Assembly: GCF_002585305.1 (NCBI RefSeq)
Contig: NZ_NUNF01000011.1
Location: forward strand, 70,577-134,576
Length of the DNA: 64,000 nt
DNA from: Bacillus sp. AFS037270
GTDB taxonomy: Bacteria; Bacillota; Bacilli; Bacillales_B; DSM-18226
Direction of reading: 5' to 3'
Part shown: piece after piece, positions 37,338 through 45,965 of the stretch
Numbering within the stretch: position 1 is the first letter of the stretch
Layout: each line of letters begins with the position of its first letter
The notes under the pieces: model-generated
The model's input: the letters and a program-made list of their open reading frames with translations, nothing else
Databases searched by the model: none
What the model was told of the DNA's origin: nothing
Made by a program: the position numbers and the translations under genes

Positions 37338-38754
37338 CCGTCCCTATTTATTTTATGAACTAACGAACAGTATTTGTTCCACCTGTTTAAGAAAAGTAGA
37401 AGCAAAAGTTATCATTGAAAATGAAAAAGTATATTTAGTGAAACATTGTATAAAGCATGGAAGAGAGAAAGTATTAATTTCAACAGATGTTGCCTATTAT
37501 AAATGGTGCCGAGAGTTTATAAAACCATCTGAAATGCCCTATCGCTGGAATACCCCGATTAAGTATGGCTGTCCATATGATTGCGGCCTATGTCCCGATC
37601 ATGAGCAGCATAGCTGTTTAACGCTCCTAGAAGTAACGGAACGCTGTAATTTGAAATGTCCCATCTGCTATGCAGAATCCTCACCGCAAAAAGGAAGTTT
37701 CCGGAGCTTAGAGCAAATTGAATTTATGCTCGATAATATCATTAAAAATGAACGGCATGCGGATATTGTTCAAATCAGCGGCGGGGAGCCTACTATCCAT
37801 CCCCAGTTTTTTGACATTATTGACTTGGCAAAATCAAGGCCAATCCGGCATATAATGGTTAATACGAATGGTCTTCGAATTGCGGCCGATAAAGAGTTTG
37901 TAAAACGACTTGCCAACTATTCCCCCGGATTTGAAATCTATCTACAATTTGATAGTTTTGAAAAAGATGCACTCGAAGAATTAAGGGGCGTGGACCTTAG
38001 AGACGTTAGACAGCGGGCAATTGAAAACTTAAATGAATACAACATTTCGACTACGCTGGTAGTAACGTTGAAGAAGGGATTGAACGACCACGAGGTTGGA
38101 AAAATCATTCAATACGGTTTAAAACAGAAATGTGTAAGAGGGGTTACGTTCCAGCCCATCCAAGCGGCCGGCAGATTGGAAGAGTACGACCCATCGACAA
38201 ACCGTCTAACTTTAAGTGAAGTGCGGCAAATGATTATCGACCAGTCGAATGTATTTGGATCAAAAGACATCATACCTGTCCCATGCCACCCCGATTGTTT
38301 GGCGATGGGATACGCGTTAAAACAAAACGATACAGTTACTCCTTTAACAGGTTTAATAGATCCGAACATCCTGCTAGAGGGCGAACGAAATACGATTGTA
38401 TTTGAACAGGACGATCATATTAAAAATATGATTTTTAAATTGTTCTCCCTTAATCATTCACCGGATTCGTCGGCATTATCACTGCAGGATCTATTATGCT
38501 GTCTCCCAAAGGTGTCAATGCCTGGACAGATTGGTTATGATAATGTTTTTCGGGTTATAATCATGCAGTTTTTAGACGCCTACAACTTTGATGTCCGTTC
38601 TGTAAAAAAGTCCTGTGTTCATATTGCACACCCTGATGGCAGAATTATTCCGTTTGATACCTATAATTTATTTTATCGGGATGATAAAGAATTGGAATTA
38701 AAAAAGATACAAGCGGAACTCGAAGGGAAGATCTTCGTTGAAAACGAGAGATAG
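37330..38754 (+). CDS. Cysteine-rich radical SAM protein, tetraether-lipid-synthase-like
   Basis: This 474-aa protein has the radical SAM motif C106-x3-C110-x2-C113 in ERCNLKCPICYAE and the GGE motif in ISGGEPTIHP. In front of it are two more cysteine sets: C16-x2-C19 with C40 (SICSTC and KHCIKHG), and C81-x3-C85-x2-C88 (GCPYDCGLCPDH). This layout is that of the MJ0619/Tes-like family, which in archaea joins lipid tails; bacterial relatives are proposed to make membrane-spanning lipids. The reaction here is inferred. ATG 37330 follows GGAGGGAAATCC. It is coupled to the Lgt-like gene. Confidence 0.82.
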   Translation: MPNRPYLFYELTNSICSTCLRKVEAKVIIENEKVYLVKHCIKHGREKVLISTDVAYYKWCREFIKPSEMPYRWNTPIKYGCPYDCGLCPDHEQHSCLTLLEVTERCNLKCPICYAESSPQKGSFRSLEQIEFMLDNIIKNERHADIVQISGGEPTIHPQFFDIIDLAKSRPIRHIMVNTNGLRIAADKEFVKRLANYSPGFEIYLQFDSFEKDALEELRGVDLRDVRQRAIENLNEYNISTTLVVTLKKGLNDHEVGKIIQYGLKQKCVRGVTFQPIQAAGRLEEYDPSTNRLTLSEVRQMIIDQSNVFGSKDIIPVPCHPDCLAMGYALKQNDTVTPLTGLIDPNILLEGERNTIVFEQDDHIKNMIFKLFSLNHSPDSSALSLQDLLCCLPKVSMPGQIGYDNVFRVIIMQFLDAYNFDVRSVKKSCVHIAHPDGRIIPFDTYNLFYRDDKELELKKIQAELEGKIFVENER

Positions 38755-38766
38755 GGGGGCCTCTAG

Positions 38767-39054
38767 TTGAATCCAAATCAAGGAAATAAACCAAAAGGAG
38801 CCTTAAAGGAACTTTGGGTGGGGATTGGGATTACAGTTGGAATATATTTGCTTGGATTATTGATTTTACTAGTATTCTCAGGTTTATTTTTTCCTTATTT
38901 ATTACTAGCCGCGATTGCTTTGATTGTTATTCCAATTGTCTGTTTCACAAAAGGAAAGACTCGTATGGGGCAGGGGGCATTAATTGGCTTAGCGTTAAAT
39001 ATATTGTTATTTTCAGCCTGCTTTGGAATCATGATTACTAATCTAGGTGGATGA
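38767..39054 (+). CDS. Small membrane protein
   Basis: This 95-aa protein has a hydrophilic N-terminus (about 15 residues), then two hydrophobic stretches forming probably two helices (about 17-60), a short basic loop FTKGKTRMG and a third hydrophobic helix (about 70-92). No family was recognised with confidence. It starts at TTG 38767, 12 bp after the radical SAM gene, and so belongs to the Lgt-like/radical SAM operon, where it may be a membrane partner. Confidence 0.65.
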   Translation: MNPNQGNKPKGALKELWVGIGITVGIYLLGLLILLVFSGLFFPYLLLAAIALIVIPIVCFTKGKTRMGQGALIGLALNILLFSACFGIMITNLGG

Positions 39055-39069
39055 GGAGGAGTTGTGAGG

Positions 39070-39534
39070 ATGGATGATCGTCAATTTCGCAACGCGATGG
39101 GCAAATTTGCTACCGGGGTAACGGTAGTGGTCACAGAAGTGGAAGGCAGTGTACATGGCATGACGGCTAATGCCTTTATGTCAGTATCACTGAGCCCGAA
39201 ACTAGTGGTTGTCTCGATTTCTGAAAGAGCTCAGATGCTTGAAAAAATCAACCAAAGCGGAAAATTTTCAATTAATATCCTCAGTAGTTCACAGCAGGAC
39301 TTATCGATGATTTTTGCCGGACAGCAGAAAAATCATCAAGAGGTAAAGTTTGAACGTCTAGGGGAGGTTCCTGTATTAGAAGGTGCAGTTGCACAAATTG
39401 CTTGTGAAGTTTCTGCAGCACATATTGAGGGAGACCATACCTTGTTCATCGGCAGGGTAACGGACATCCACATCGAAGATTTTGAGCCGCTCATTTATTT
39501 TAGTGGAAAATACCGTGAGCTGGCAGAAGAATAA
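39070..39534 (+). CDS. Flavin reductase (two-component monooxygenase partner)
   Basis: This 154-aa protein of the Flavin_Reduct/HpaC-HsaB family opens MDDRQFRNAMGKFATGVTVV, has GMTANAFMSVSLSPKLVVVS for flavin binding and EGDHTLFIGRVTD at the end. It reduces FMN or FAD with NAD(P)H for a partner hydroxylase. It is a close paralogue of the protein at 45405-45887. ATG 39070 is chosen by that alignment and the AGGAGGAG site. It lies 15 bp after the membrane-protein gene, so it may be transcribed with the lipid operon even though its function matches the catabolic island. Confidence 0.88.
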   Translation: MDDRQFRNAMGKFATGVTVVVTEVEGSVHGMTANAFMSVSLSPKLVVVSISERAQMLEKINQSGKFSINILSSSQQDLSMIFAGQQKNHQEVKFERLGEVPVLEGAVAQIACEVSAAHIEGDHTLFIGRVTDIHIEDFEPLIYFSGKYRELAEE

Positions 39535-39633
39535 TCTCATTCAATAATATTTTACTAATTATGTAGTTAGTTCTCAAAAAAAAGATGTAGATAGACAGTT
39601 TAATAGTAAAATTTTATTAGAAACTATAAAGGG

Positions 39634-39667
39634 AAAATACGCTGAAAAATTCAGCGTATTTTTTTGT
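39634..39667 (+). terminator. Rho-independent terminator before the catabolic island
   Basis: AAATACGCTGAA pairs with TTCAGCGTATTT around AAA, followed by TTTT. Confidence 0.9.
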
Positions 39668-39720
39668 GTTTTTGTGATATAACGTCATTTATTTTAAAAA
39701 TAAAAAGTATTCAGAAAATA

Positions 39721-39774
39721 TTGACAAGTAAATTTGGTCTATGTAGAATTACAGTTAGTAAAAGAAAGCGCTTT
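39721..39774 (+). promoter_or_regulatory. Promoter and operator of the first MFS transporter
   Basis: TTGACA (39721-39726), a 17-bp spacer and TAGAAT (39744-39749) form a near-consensus SigA promoter. The palindromic word AGAAAGCGCTTT (39763-39774) begins 13 bp after the -10, around or just past the transcription start, a position typical of repressor sites. The same arrangement occurs at 41295-41348. AAAGCGCTTT is cre-like. The rest of the gap to the gene holds a long leader of about 190 nt with a further palindrome, ACAGAA/TTCTGT (39880-39896). Confidence 0.75.
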
Positions 39775-39964
39775 TTTTACCGAATCTACACAGTAATTAT
39801 ACAAAATAAGTAAAGTTGAAATTTTAGTATGGTTTAACTGAAGCTTTTAGTCTGTTGTTCTTGATGGCCAACAAAAATAACAGAAAGCTATTCTGTGTTC
39901 AAGGTTAGTTCTTCGCCTCTGGGTAACATCTTCGCAACTATTATTGATTATAGGAGGTTCCACA

Positions 39965-41164
39965 ATGGCAATGAAGACAATCAGTAGAAATTTTCTTAAG
40001 TTTTTGGTTGTAATTCTTGCATTTCAAGATGTAGCTGCAGGGGTAGCAGGATCCATTATGGCAGATATTATTAAAGCATTTCCAGACTACGACCCGACAA
40101 TTGTCATGTTAGTCGCTACCTTTCCAGGATTGATTCAAATATTACCAGCCCTCTTTTATGGGAAACTTTCCAAAAGGTTCAAAAAGAGAACACTTCTTTT
40201 TGTTGGTCTAAGCCTTTTCATCATCGGTGGAACGCTTCCGACTTTTATTGATAATCTTCCATTAATTATTCTGATGAGGGGTGTTCTAGGGTTAGGTGTA
40301 GGGATTACCATGCCATTATCGGTAGATGTTATTACTGATTTCTTTGAGGGCAGAGAAAGAGACTTCTTAATTGGATTCGGAACCTCAACGATAGCTTGTA
40401 TTGGAGCAATCTTTTTCCAATTAGTTGGTGGGATTTTAGCAGATGCTTATGGCTGGCAATACGGATTTTTAACTTATCTGTTCCCAATTTGGATATTGGC
40501 TGTATCCATTCTTTATCTTCCGGAACCTGAAAAGAAACAGCACGCGGAATTAGCAGGAAATGAAGGCCGCATCAAAGTGAAATTACCAAAAGCAATATAC
40601 TGGGTATGTCTAGGACAGGTTTTATACTCAGCGTTAATATTTGGATACGTAACTAATATCTCTGTTGTGATACAAGCCGATAAATTAGGAAGCGCAACGG
40701 AGGCGGGCTTGGCTATCTCGGTTTTCACGTTTGGAACACTGCTGGCAGGGTTAGTTTTTGGGAGAATCAAACATAAGCTGCCTAATTATTACTTGCCGAT
40801 TGCTGTTTTAGTTACAGGGATTGGTATGGCAATCTGTTATTTCTCTCCTTCCTTACCAGTTATTTTTGCTGGAAGTTTAGTTGGTGGTTTTGCAATGGGA
40901 GTTGGTTTGCCGGGAGTATTTACAAAGGTTACAGAGCTTACACCAACTGGAGCCACATCCGGTGCTGGTTTAGTTGTTGTCGGTCAAGGACTGGGTGGAA
41001 TCCTTGGACCATTTGGGTTCCAAGTAGTTCAAAACCTGTTTAATCAAGGAATTGGCCGATTCCCATTAGCAGTAAGTGCGGTTGGCTTAATTGTTTTGGC
41101 GTTAATCTGGGCATTGACTGTAAGAGCGCCAAAAAGGGATTTAGAGGTTACAATCGGGCAATAA
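39965..41164 (+). CDS. MFS transporter (set 1)
   Basis: This 399-aa major-facilitator permease has about 12 hydrophobic helices, the loop GKLSKRFKKRT between helices 2 and 3 and an internal repeat around helix 8 (GRIKHKLPNYY). Members of this kind commonly import organic acids or aromatic compounds by proton symport. The substrate is inferred from the neighbouring ring-cleavage genes only. ATG 39965 follows TAGGAGGTTCCACA; an ATG seven codons upstream lacks a site. It has its own promoter/operator and a strong terminator, so it is monocistronic. Confidence 0.88.
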   Translation: MAMKTISRNFLKFLVVILAFQDVAAGVAGSIMADIIKAFPDYDPTIVMLVATFPGLIQILPALFYGKLSKRFKKRTLLFVGLSLFIIGGTLPTFIDNLPLIILMRGVLGLGVGITMPLSVDVITDFFEGRERDFLIGFGTSTIACIGAIFFQLVGGILADAYGWQYGFLTYLFPIWILAVSILYLPEPEKKQHAELAGNEGRIKVKLPKAIYWVCLGQVLYSALIFGYVTNISVVIQADKLGSATEAGLAISVFTFGTLLAGLVFGRIKHKLPNYYLPIAVLVTGIGMAICYFSPSLPVIFAGSLVGGFAMGVGLPGVFTKVTELTPTGATSGAGLVVVGQGLGGILGPFGFQVVQNLFNQGIGRFPLAVSAVGLIVLALIWALTVRAPKRDLEVTIGQ

Positions 41165-41190
41165 ACCTAAAAACAAAATTTGTTAGTGTA

Positions 41191-41249
41191 AAGCTAAAAT
41201 GATGAAATAATTTCTTTTTCATTATTTTAGCTTTAATTTTTTTTTTTAC
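41191..41249 (+). terminator. Rho-independent terminator after MFS 1
   Basis: AAAGCTAAAATGATGAA pairs with TTCATTATTTTAGCTTT, followed by a run of 12 T. Confidence 0.9.
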
Positions 41250-41294
41250 TTTAAATTAGTAGAAGAGTTGAAAACATAAAAAATTTAGAATTTA

Positions 41295-41348
41295 TTGACA
41301 AGTAATGGTGGTGGGGGTAAAATTATAGTTAATAACAGAAAGCGCTTT
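41295..41348 (+). promoter_or_regulatory. Promoter and operator of hydrolase 1
   Basis: TTGACA (41295-41300), 17 bp, TAAAAT (41318-41323) and AGAAAGCGCTTT (41337-41348), again 13 bp after the -10. Flanking bases are also shared with the 39721 site (TTGACAAGTAA; AGTTA before the operator; TTTA after it). Confidence 0.75.
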
Positions 41349-41443
41349 ATTTAGGATTATTTAACATAAACCACTAAAAATCCCAAAACTAAAATTTTAG
41401 TTACGACTAAAATGATAATGATTCTGGTAACGGAGGTAAAAGA

Positions 41444-42289
41444 ATGACATTTGTTGAAACCAAGAAGATACAGACTGGAAACTATCAAACTTATATCCAT
41501 GAGGGTGGCGAAAACGCTTCTGAAACCATTATTTTTCTTCATGGAAGCGGGCCAGGGGCGAGTGCTAACACAAACTGGAAGCATATCTTACCACATTTTA
41601 AAGAGAAATTTCATGTAATCGCACCTGATATTTTTGGATTTGGTCAAACCGATCATCCAAATGAATATCCCCAAAATGGCGCTGAATGGATGAATGAGCG
41701 TGTGCAGCAAGTATTGGCTATAATGGACACGTTAGAAATCGAAAAAGCTCACTTAGTCGGAAACTCCCTCGGGGGTGTCATTGCTCTTCATCTCCTTATG
41801 TACGCTCCGAATCGATTTGAGCGTGTTGTATTAATGGGGGCAGGTGGTGGCTTAACGGAACCAACTCCAGAGCTTGCCAAACTGGCAAACTTCCATAAGG
41901 ATCCAAATCCTGTCGCATTTAAAAATTTATTAAGCTGGTTCTTATATGATAAAAGTGTACTTGAAGATGAACTCGATGCCCTCGTAGCAGAGCGATTAGA
42001 AACGTTTTTAAAACCGGAAGTACGCAGATCATACGAGGAAAATTTCACAAAATCACATCTTTCCGATATGCTGATCCCACCCTCAGCTTTAAAACAAATG
42101 GATCACTCGATTTTACTAATCCACGGACATGGAGACAGATTTGTACCAATTGATAGCAGTCTATATGTCATGGATTATCTGCCAAATGCACAACTTCACA
42201 TTTTTAAACGCTGCGGCCATTGGGCACAGGTAGAACAGAAAGAAAGATTTATAAAATTAACAACGGATTTTTTCAACGGTGAACTTTAA
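41444..42289 (+). CDS. Alpha/beta hydrolase, meta-cleavage-product type (set 1)
   Basis: This 281-aa protein is a C-C bond hydrolase of the MhpC/BphD/HsaD type. HGSGPGASANTNW forms the oxyanion region, S108 in GNSLGG is the nucleophile, D231 in HGHGD the acid and H259 in CGHW the base. Such enzymes hydrolyse the dienoate made by extradiol ring cleavage. ATG 41444 follows CGGAGGTAAA. It is paralogous to the protein at 49558-50397. Its own promoter carries the AGAAAGCGCTTT operator. Confidence 0.88.
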   Translation: MTFVETKKIQTGNYQTYIHEGGENASETIIFLHGSGPGASANTNWKHILPHFKEKFHVIAPDIFGFGQTDHPNEYPQNGAEWMNERVQQVLAIMDTLEIEKAHLVGNSLGGVIALHLLMYAPNRFERVVLMGAGGGLTEPTPELAKLANFHKDPNPVAFKNLLSWFLYDKSVLEDELDALVAERLETFLKPEVRRSYEENFTKSHLSDMLIPPSALKQMDHSILLIHGHGDRFVPIDSSLYVMDYLPNAQLHIFKRCGHWAQVEQKERFIKLTTDFFNGEL

Positions 42290-42360
42290 AAATGAGTATT
42301 CTCATACACTGTTGGATCCCCTATTTTTAATAGAGATAAATGATAGACTTCACAAAATAA

Positions 42361-42380
42361 TTACCATAATATAGGGGTAA
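42361..42380 (+). promoter_or_regulatory. Inverted repeat before the GntR gene
   Basis: TTACC and GGTAA flank a 10-base centre, 30 bp before the regulator start. It could be an autoregulatory operator; arms are short. Confidence 0.3.
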
Positions 42381-42409
42381 TGAATCCATGAAAAAAGTAG
42401 GTGCATGAG

Positions 42410-43063
42410 ATGAAAATTGAAAAGGCTTATCGTTATATAAAAAGATTAATTATCGAGGGAATGTTAGAACCAGATGCCGCTATCAATGTAAATGAAATTA
42501 CTTCAAATTTAAAAATGAGCCGGACACCGGTTCACAAGGCATTATCAAAGCTGGAACAAGAAGGCTTTCTCACTATCATTCCCCAAGTAGGGGTCTTTGT
42601 AAAAAGGCCGGATCCTGAAGAAGTAATAGAACGTCTGCTAGTCTGTGCGAATCTTGATGCCTTAATGACTGAGCAGGCCGCATTTCTATTAACTCAAAAG
42701 GACTTTACCGATATGGAGTCTATTCTAGAAAAAATGGATATTCCCGATTTGACTGCTGACGAATATAGCAGCCTCAACATTGATTTTCACCGCACAATTT
42801 ATGAAGCCTCTAAGTTAACCTATACCTTCAACCTGGCTAAGCAGCTTTGGGATTATCTGAATTTTGTCGGAAACCCAGAGGACTTATTCACAAGAGAACG
42901 TAGACAACAATCACAAATCGAGCATTGGATGATTTTCTATTATCTTAAAGAAAAAGATAGCAAGCTAGCTAAAAATTTGATGGAAAAACATATGCGCCGG
43001 GTAGCCCAGCTAGTTGGTGAAAAATATCAGGACATCAATTTAAACCTGCGTGTCCTAAACTAG
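42410..43063 (+). CDS. GntR/FadR-family (FCD) transcriptional regulator
   Basis: This 217-aa regulator has an N-terminal GntR winged helix (ITSNLKMSRTPVHKALSKLEQEG, wing QVGVFVKRPD) and a helical FCD ligand domain with LNIDFHRTIYEAS and a late HMRRV typical of the metal/acid-binding pocket. Such proteins usually repress catabolic genes until an organic acid binds. ATG 42410 follows GTAGGTG. It lies between hydrolase 1 and monooxygenase 1 (33 bp gap) and is the natural candidate to bind the island's operators, by inference. Confidence 0.88.
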   Translation: MKIEKAYRYIKRLIIEGMLEPDAAINVNEITSNLKMSRTPVHKALSKLEQEGFLTIIPQVGVFVKRPDPEEVIERLLVCANLDALMTEQAAFLLTQKDFTDMESILEKMDIPDLTADEYSSLNIDFHRTIYEASKLTYTFNLAKQLWDYLNFVGNPEDLFTRERRQQSQIEHWMIFYYLKEKDSKLAKNLMEKHMRRVAQLVGEKYQDINLNLRVLN

Positions 43064-43096
43064 TCCAAAGAACCACTAATCTAGGAGGTACAGTTT

Positions 43097-44290
43097 ATGG
43101 AGCAAAGTGTATTAGATGTAAAGAGAGAATTGGTGGAAAATGCTCGGTCCCTCATCCCAACATTACGGGAACATAGTGAAGAAATTGAGAAAACCAATAC
43201 GTTACCCCAAGCTGTTATCGAAGAAATGAAAAATAAGGGCACCTTAAAAGTTTTACGTCCCCATCTATTTGGCGGTTATCAAACGAATATGCGTACCTAT
43301 ACAGAGGTTGTTACGGAAATTTCAAGAGGAAATGGATCAGCAGGCTGGTTTTGTGCGTTGAGTAATATTAGGGATTATATGATATCTTATACGTTTGGTG
43401 AAAAGGCTCTAAGCGAAATTTATCCTCCAGGAAAAGATGTTGTGCTGGCTGGTAACTTTAAACCCATCAAATGTAATATTAAAAAAGTGGACGGCGGCTA
43501 TTTTATTGAAGAAGCACAATGGCCGTTTGTTTCGGGCAGTCCACACGCTGACTGGTGCTATTTTGGGTTCCCGATCGCAGATGACAATGGCGGTGTTGAG
43601 ATGGCGATCATGGTCATACCACGGGATGAGTTGGAAGTACTAGATGACTGGTATGTAATGGGTCTTAAAGGCTCAGGCAGTAATAGCTGCAGGATTCAAA
43701 ATGTATTTGTTCCTGAGCATCGTGTGTCGTTAGATCGATTGGCTAGTAAAGGTCATTATTTAGTTGAACCGCTTAAGGATGTTGCACTATATCGTTCTTC
43801 CTTTGTGCCGTCTCTAACATTATCCATCGTTGCACCGGCATTAGGCCTTGCCCAGGCTGCCATGGATTTATACATGGAGAGACTTCCAAAGGCAGGAATT
43901 GGGAATACCTTCTACCATAAGCAAAACGAAGCACCGATTACCCACCTTCAGGTTGCACAGGCACAGCTAAAAATTGATTCTGCTGAACTTCACCTTTACC
44001 GGGCTGTTGATAAGATTGATGAATATGCAGATCGGGGAATGGTAATGGCTCAGGCTGAGATTGTTAAGGTAAAGGCAGACTTTGGTTATGTAAACCAATT
44101 ATGTAAAGAAGCGATAGATCTCCTTGTGGCTGGAGTAGGCTCTATGTTCACATATGAAACGAACGCACTGCAAAGAGTTTATCGGGATTTTCTGACCATG
44201 CATTTACATGGCTTTATCACCCCATCCAGTTTAATAGAAACCTATGGCAGGGTACTGTGCGGTCAGGAACCTAACACCTATTTTGTATAA
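43097..44290 (+). CDS. Flavin-dependent aromatic monooxygenase, HsaA-like (copy 1)
   Basis: This 397-aa protein has the acyl-CoA dehydrogenase fold of group D flavin monooxygenases: FGGYQTNMRTYTEVV near residue 60, WPFVSGSPHADWCYF near 140, GLKGSGSNSCR and a C-terminal helical domain. It would use reduced flavin from a partner reductase (39070 or 45405) to hydroxylate a phenolic ring next to the existing hydroxyl, as HsaA does. ATG 43097 follows CTAGGAGGTAC. Two paralogues lie at 52934 (frameshifted) and 54602. The substrate is unknown. Confidence 0.87.
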   Translation: MEQSVLDVKRELVENARSLIPTLREHSEEIEKTNTLPQAVIEEMKNKGTLKVLRPHLFGGYQTNMRTYTEVVTEISRGNGSAGWFCALSNIRDYMISYTFGEKALSEIYPPGKDVVLAGNFKPIKCNIKKVDGGYFIEEAQWPFVSGSPHADWCYFGFPIADDNGGVEMAIMVIPRDELEVLDDWYVMGLKGSGSNSCRIQNVFVPEHRVSLDRLASKGHYLVEPLKDVALYRSSFVPSLTLSIVAPALGLAQAAMDLYMERLPKAGIGNTFYHKQNEAPITHLQVAQAQLKIDSAELHLYRAVDKIDEYADRGMVMAQAEIVKVKADFGYVNQLCKEAIDLLVAGVGSMFTYETNALQRVYRDFLTMHLHGFITPSSLIETYGRVLCGQEPNTYFV

Positions 44291-44404
44291 ACTAAACTTC
44301 TAGAGTATTAGAAAACAGCAAGGCGTAATTTATTTTAAAAAAAGATTTTTTTGAAGATAAATGTAAAGGCTTTCTTATTAAATAATAGTCTAGGAGGAAA
44401 CAAA

Positions 44405-45358
44405 ATGAGTTTACCTGAGATTGCAAAGTTAGGGCATGTCGCATTAGTTACGGAAGACTTAGAGAAGTCACTTTGGTTCTATAAAGAAGTAATTGGCTTG
44501 GAAGAAACAGAAGTAGTAGACGGGACCCATTATTTACGGGCATGGGGAGATTTTGAACATCATACACTTTCAGTCACAGCAGGAGACAAAAATCATCTTG
44601 ACCATATCGCCTGGAGAACTAAACGCCCAGAGGATGTAGAAGGATTTGCTAATCTATTAAAAGATGCGGGTACAGAGGTAACCTGGATCGAGGCCGGAGT
44701 TGAGGCAGGTCAAGGCAGAGCCATCCGTTTCCAATTACCAAGTGAACACCGGTTTGAGATTTATTATGATATGGAGAAAACGCTGGCAGAACCATCTAAA
44801 CGCTCTGTATTAAAGAATCAGACTTATAAGTCTTGGGCACGCGGAGTATCGCCAAGACGAATCGACCACGTCAACCTTTTAACTTCTCTTAAGGCAAATG
44901 TTATTTCAGATTACTTAAAAGAGAAATTAGGTTTTAAAATGCGGGAATACGTAAAAGCACCAGATGATTCTTTAATTGGAGCTTGGTTAAGTGTGACACC
45001 ACTGGTTCACGATATTGCCGTCAGCCATGATCCATTTTCACCAACCACACATCAAATACATCATATTTCCTATTGGCTCGATAATTCTCAGGACCTGTTA
45101 AGAGCAGCGGATATCCTGAAAGAGAATGGGATTTTCTTTAAAGGACCTGGTAAGCATGGAATTTCACAAGCCATGTATATCTACGCTATTGATCCGGGCA
45201 GCGGTTTACGAGTGGAATTATTTACAAACGGTTACTTAATCTTTGAACCTGATTGGGAGCCGATTGAATGGACATTAGATGAGATGGATATCGGTTTTAC
45301 GTTCTGGGGCGACCAAATGGACAATAAGCCAGAAAACAACCCAACGATTGAAGCATAA
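44405..45358 (+). CDS. Extradiol ring-cleavage dioxygenase, type I (copy 1)
   Basis: This 317-aa vicinal-oxygen-chelate protein has two VOC modules. The Fe(II) ligands expected from the BphC/catechol 2,3-dioxygenase family are H155 (IDHVN), H219 or H220 (IHHISYW) and E271 (RVELF); second-sphere H202, H251 (GKHG) and Y260 are also present. It would open a catechol ring next to the hydroxyls. ATG 44405 follows TCTAGGAGGAAACAAA; the in-frame TTG at 44351 adds an unlikely 18 residues. It is very similar to the copy at 50412. Confidence 0.9.
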   Translation: MSLPEIAKLGHVALVTEDLEKSLWFYKEVIGLEETEVVDGTHYLRAWGDFEHHTLSVTAGDKNHLDHIAWRTKRPEDVEGFANLLKDAGTEVTWIEAGVEAGQGRAIRFQLPSEHRFEIYYDMEKTLAEPSKRSVLKNQTYKSWARGVSPRRIDHVNLLTSLKANVISDYLKEKLGFKMREYVKAPDDSLIGAWLSVTPLVHDIAVSHDPFSPTTHQIHHISYWLDNSQDLLRAADILKENGIFFKGPGKHGISQAMYIYAIDPGSGLRVELFTNGYLIFEPDWEPIEWTLDEMDIGFTFWGDQMDNKPENNPTIEA

Positions 45359-45404
45359 ATTTTTTACAAGTATAAAAGTGATAGGAAAGGAAGGGGACTA
45401 AAGA

Positions 45405-45887
45405 ATGGATGACCGTCAATTTCGTATAGCCATGGGGAAATTTGCAACTGGTGTAACCGTTATTGCCACTGATCTGGATGGAGATGTACATGGAATGACA
45501 GCTAACGCCTTCATGTCTGTCTCACTAGACCCGAAGCTGGTTGTGGTTTCAATTGGGGAAAAAGCGCGAATTCTTGAAAAAATAAAGCGGAGCAAGACGT
45601 TTTCTGTAAATATATTAGCGGCGGACCAACAAGAACTTTCAATGATATTTGCCGGCCAGCTGAAAGAGCATCGAGAGGTTGTTTTTGACCGCTTAGATGG
45701 GAAGCCTGTATTGGCGGGTGCTGTTGTCCAAATCGCTTGTGACGTTAGAGCAGAACATGTTGAGGGTGATCATACACTCTTTATCGGCAAAGTAACAGAT
45801 ATCCAGCTTGAAGATGTAGAACCACTTATTTTTTACAGCGGCCGTTACCGTTCATTAGCTGAAGATAAAGTAGTTAATCTTAAATAA
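45405..45887 (+). CDS. Flavin reductase (set 1)
   Basis: This 160-aa flavin reductase has the same signatures as the one at 39070 (MDDRQFRIAMGKFATGVTVI, GMTANAFMSVSLDPKLVVVS, EGDHTLFIGKVTD). It is the likely reduced-flavin supplier for the monooxygenases. It lies 46 bp after the dioxygenase, and a terminator follows. ATG 45405 follows AAGGAAGGGGAC. Confidence 0.9.
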   Translation: MDDRQFRIAMGKFATGVTVIATDLDGDVHGMTANAFMSVSLDPKLVVVSIGEKARILEKIKRSKTFSVNILAADQQELSMIFAGQLKEHREVVFDRLDGKPVLAGAVVQIACDVRAEHVEGDHTLFIGKVTDIQLEDVEPLIFYSGRYRSLAEDKVVNLK

Positions 45888-45895
45888 CAAAGTAA

Positions 45896-45931
45896 AAGAC
45901 TCCTTGTTAAAAGTAAAGGAGTCTTTATTTT
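45896..45931 (+). terminator. Rho-independent terminator after flavin reductase (set 1)
   Basis: AAAGACTCCTT pairs with AAGGAGTCTTT around GTTAAAAGTA, followed by ATTTTC. Confidence 0.88.
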
Positions 45932-45965
45932 CACCTAAATAGTCTTGGTATTAAGGGGTGAGGTC

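Noticed and set aside
41405..41425. Fur or PerR box before hydrolase 1
   Set aside because: AAATGATAATGATTC resembles half of a Fur box, but the second half is missing and no iron-related gene is nearby.
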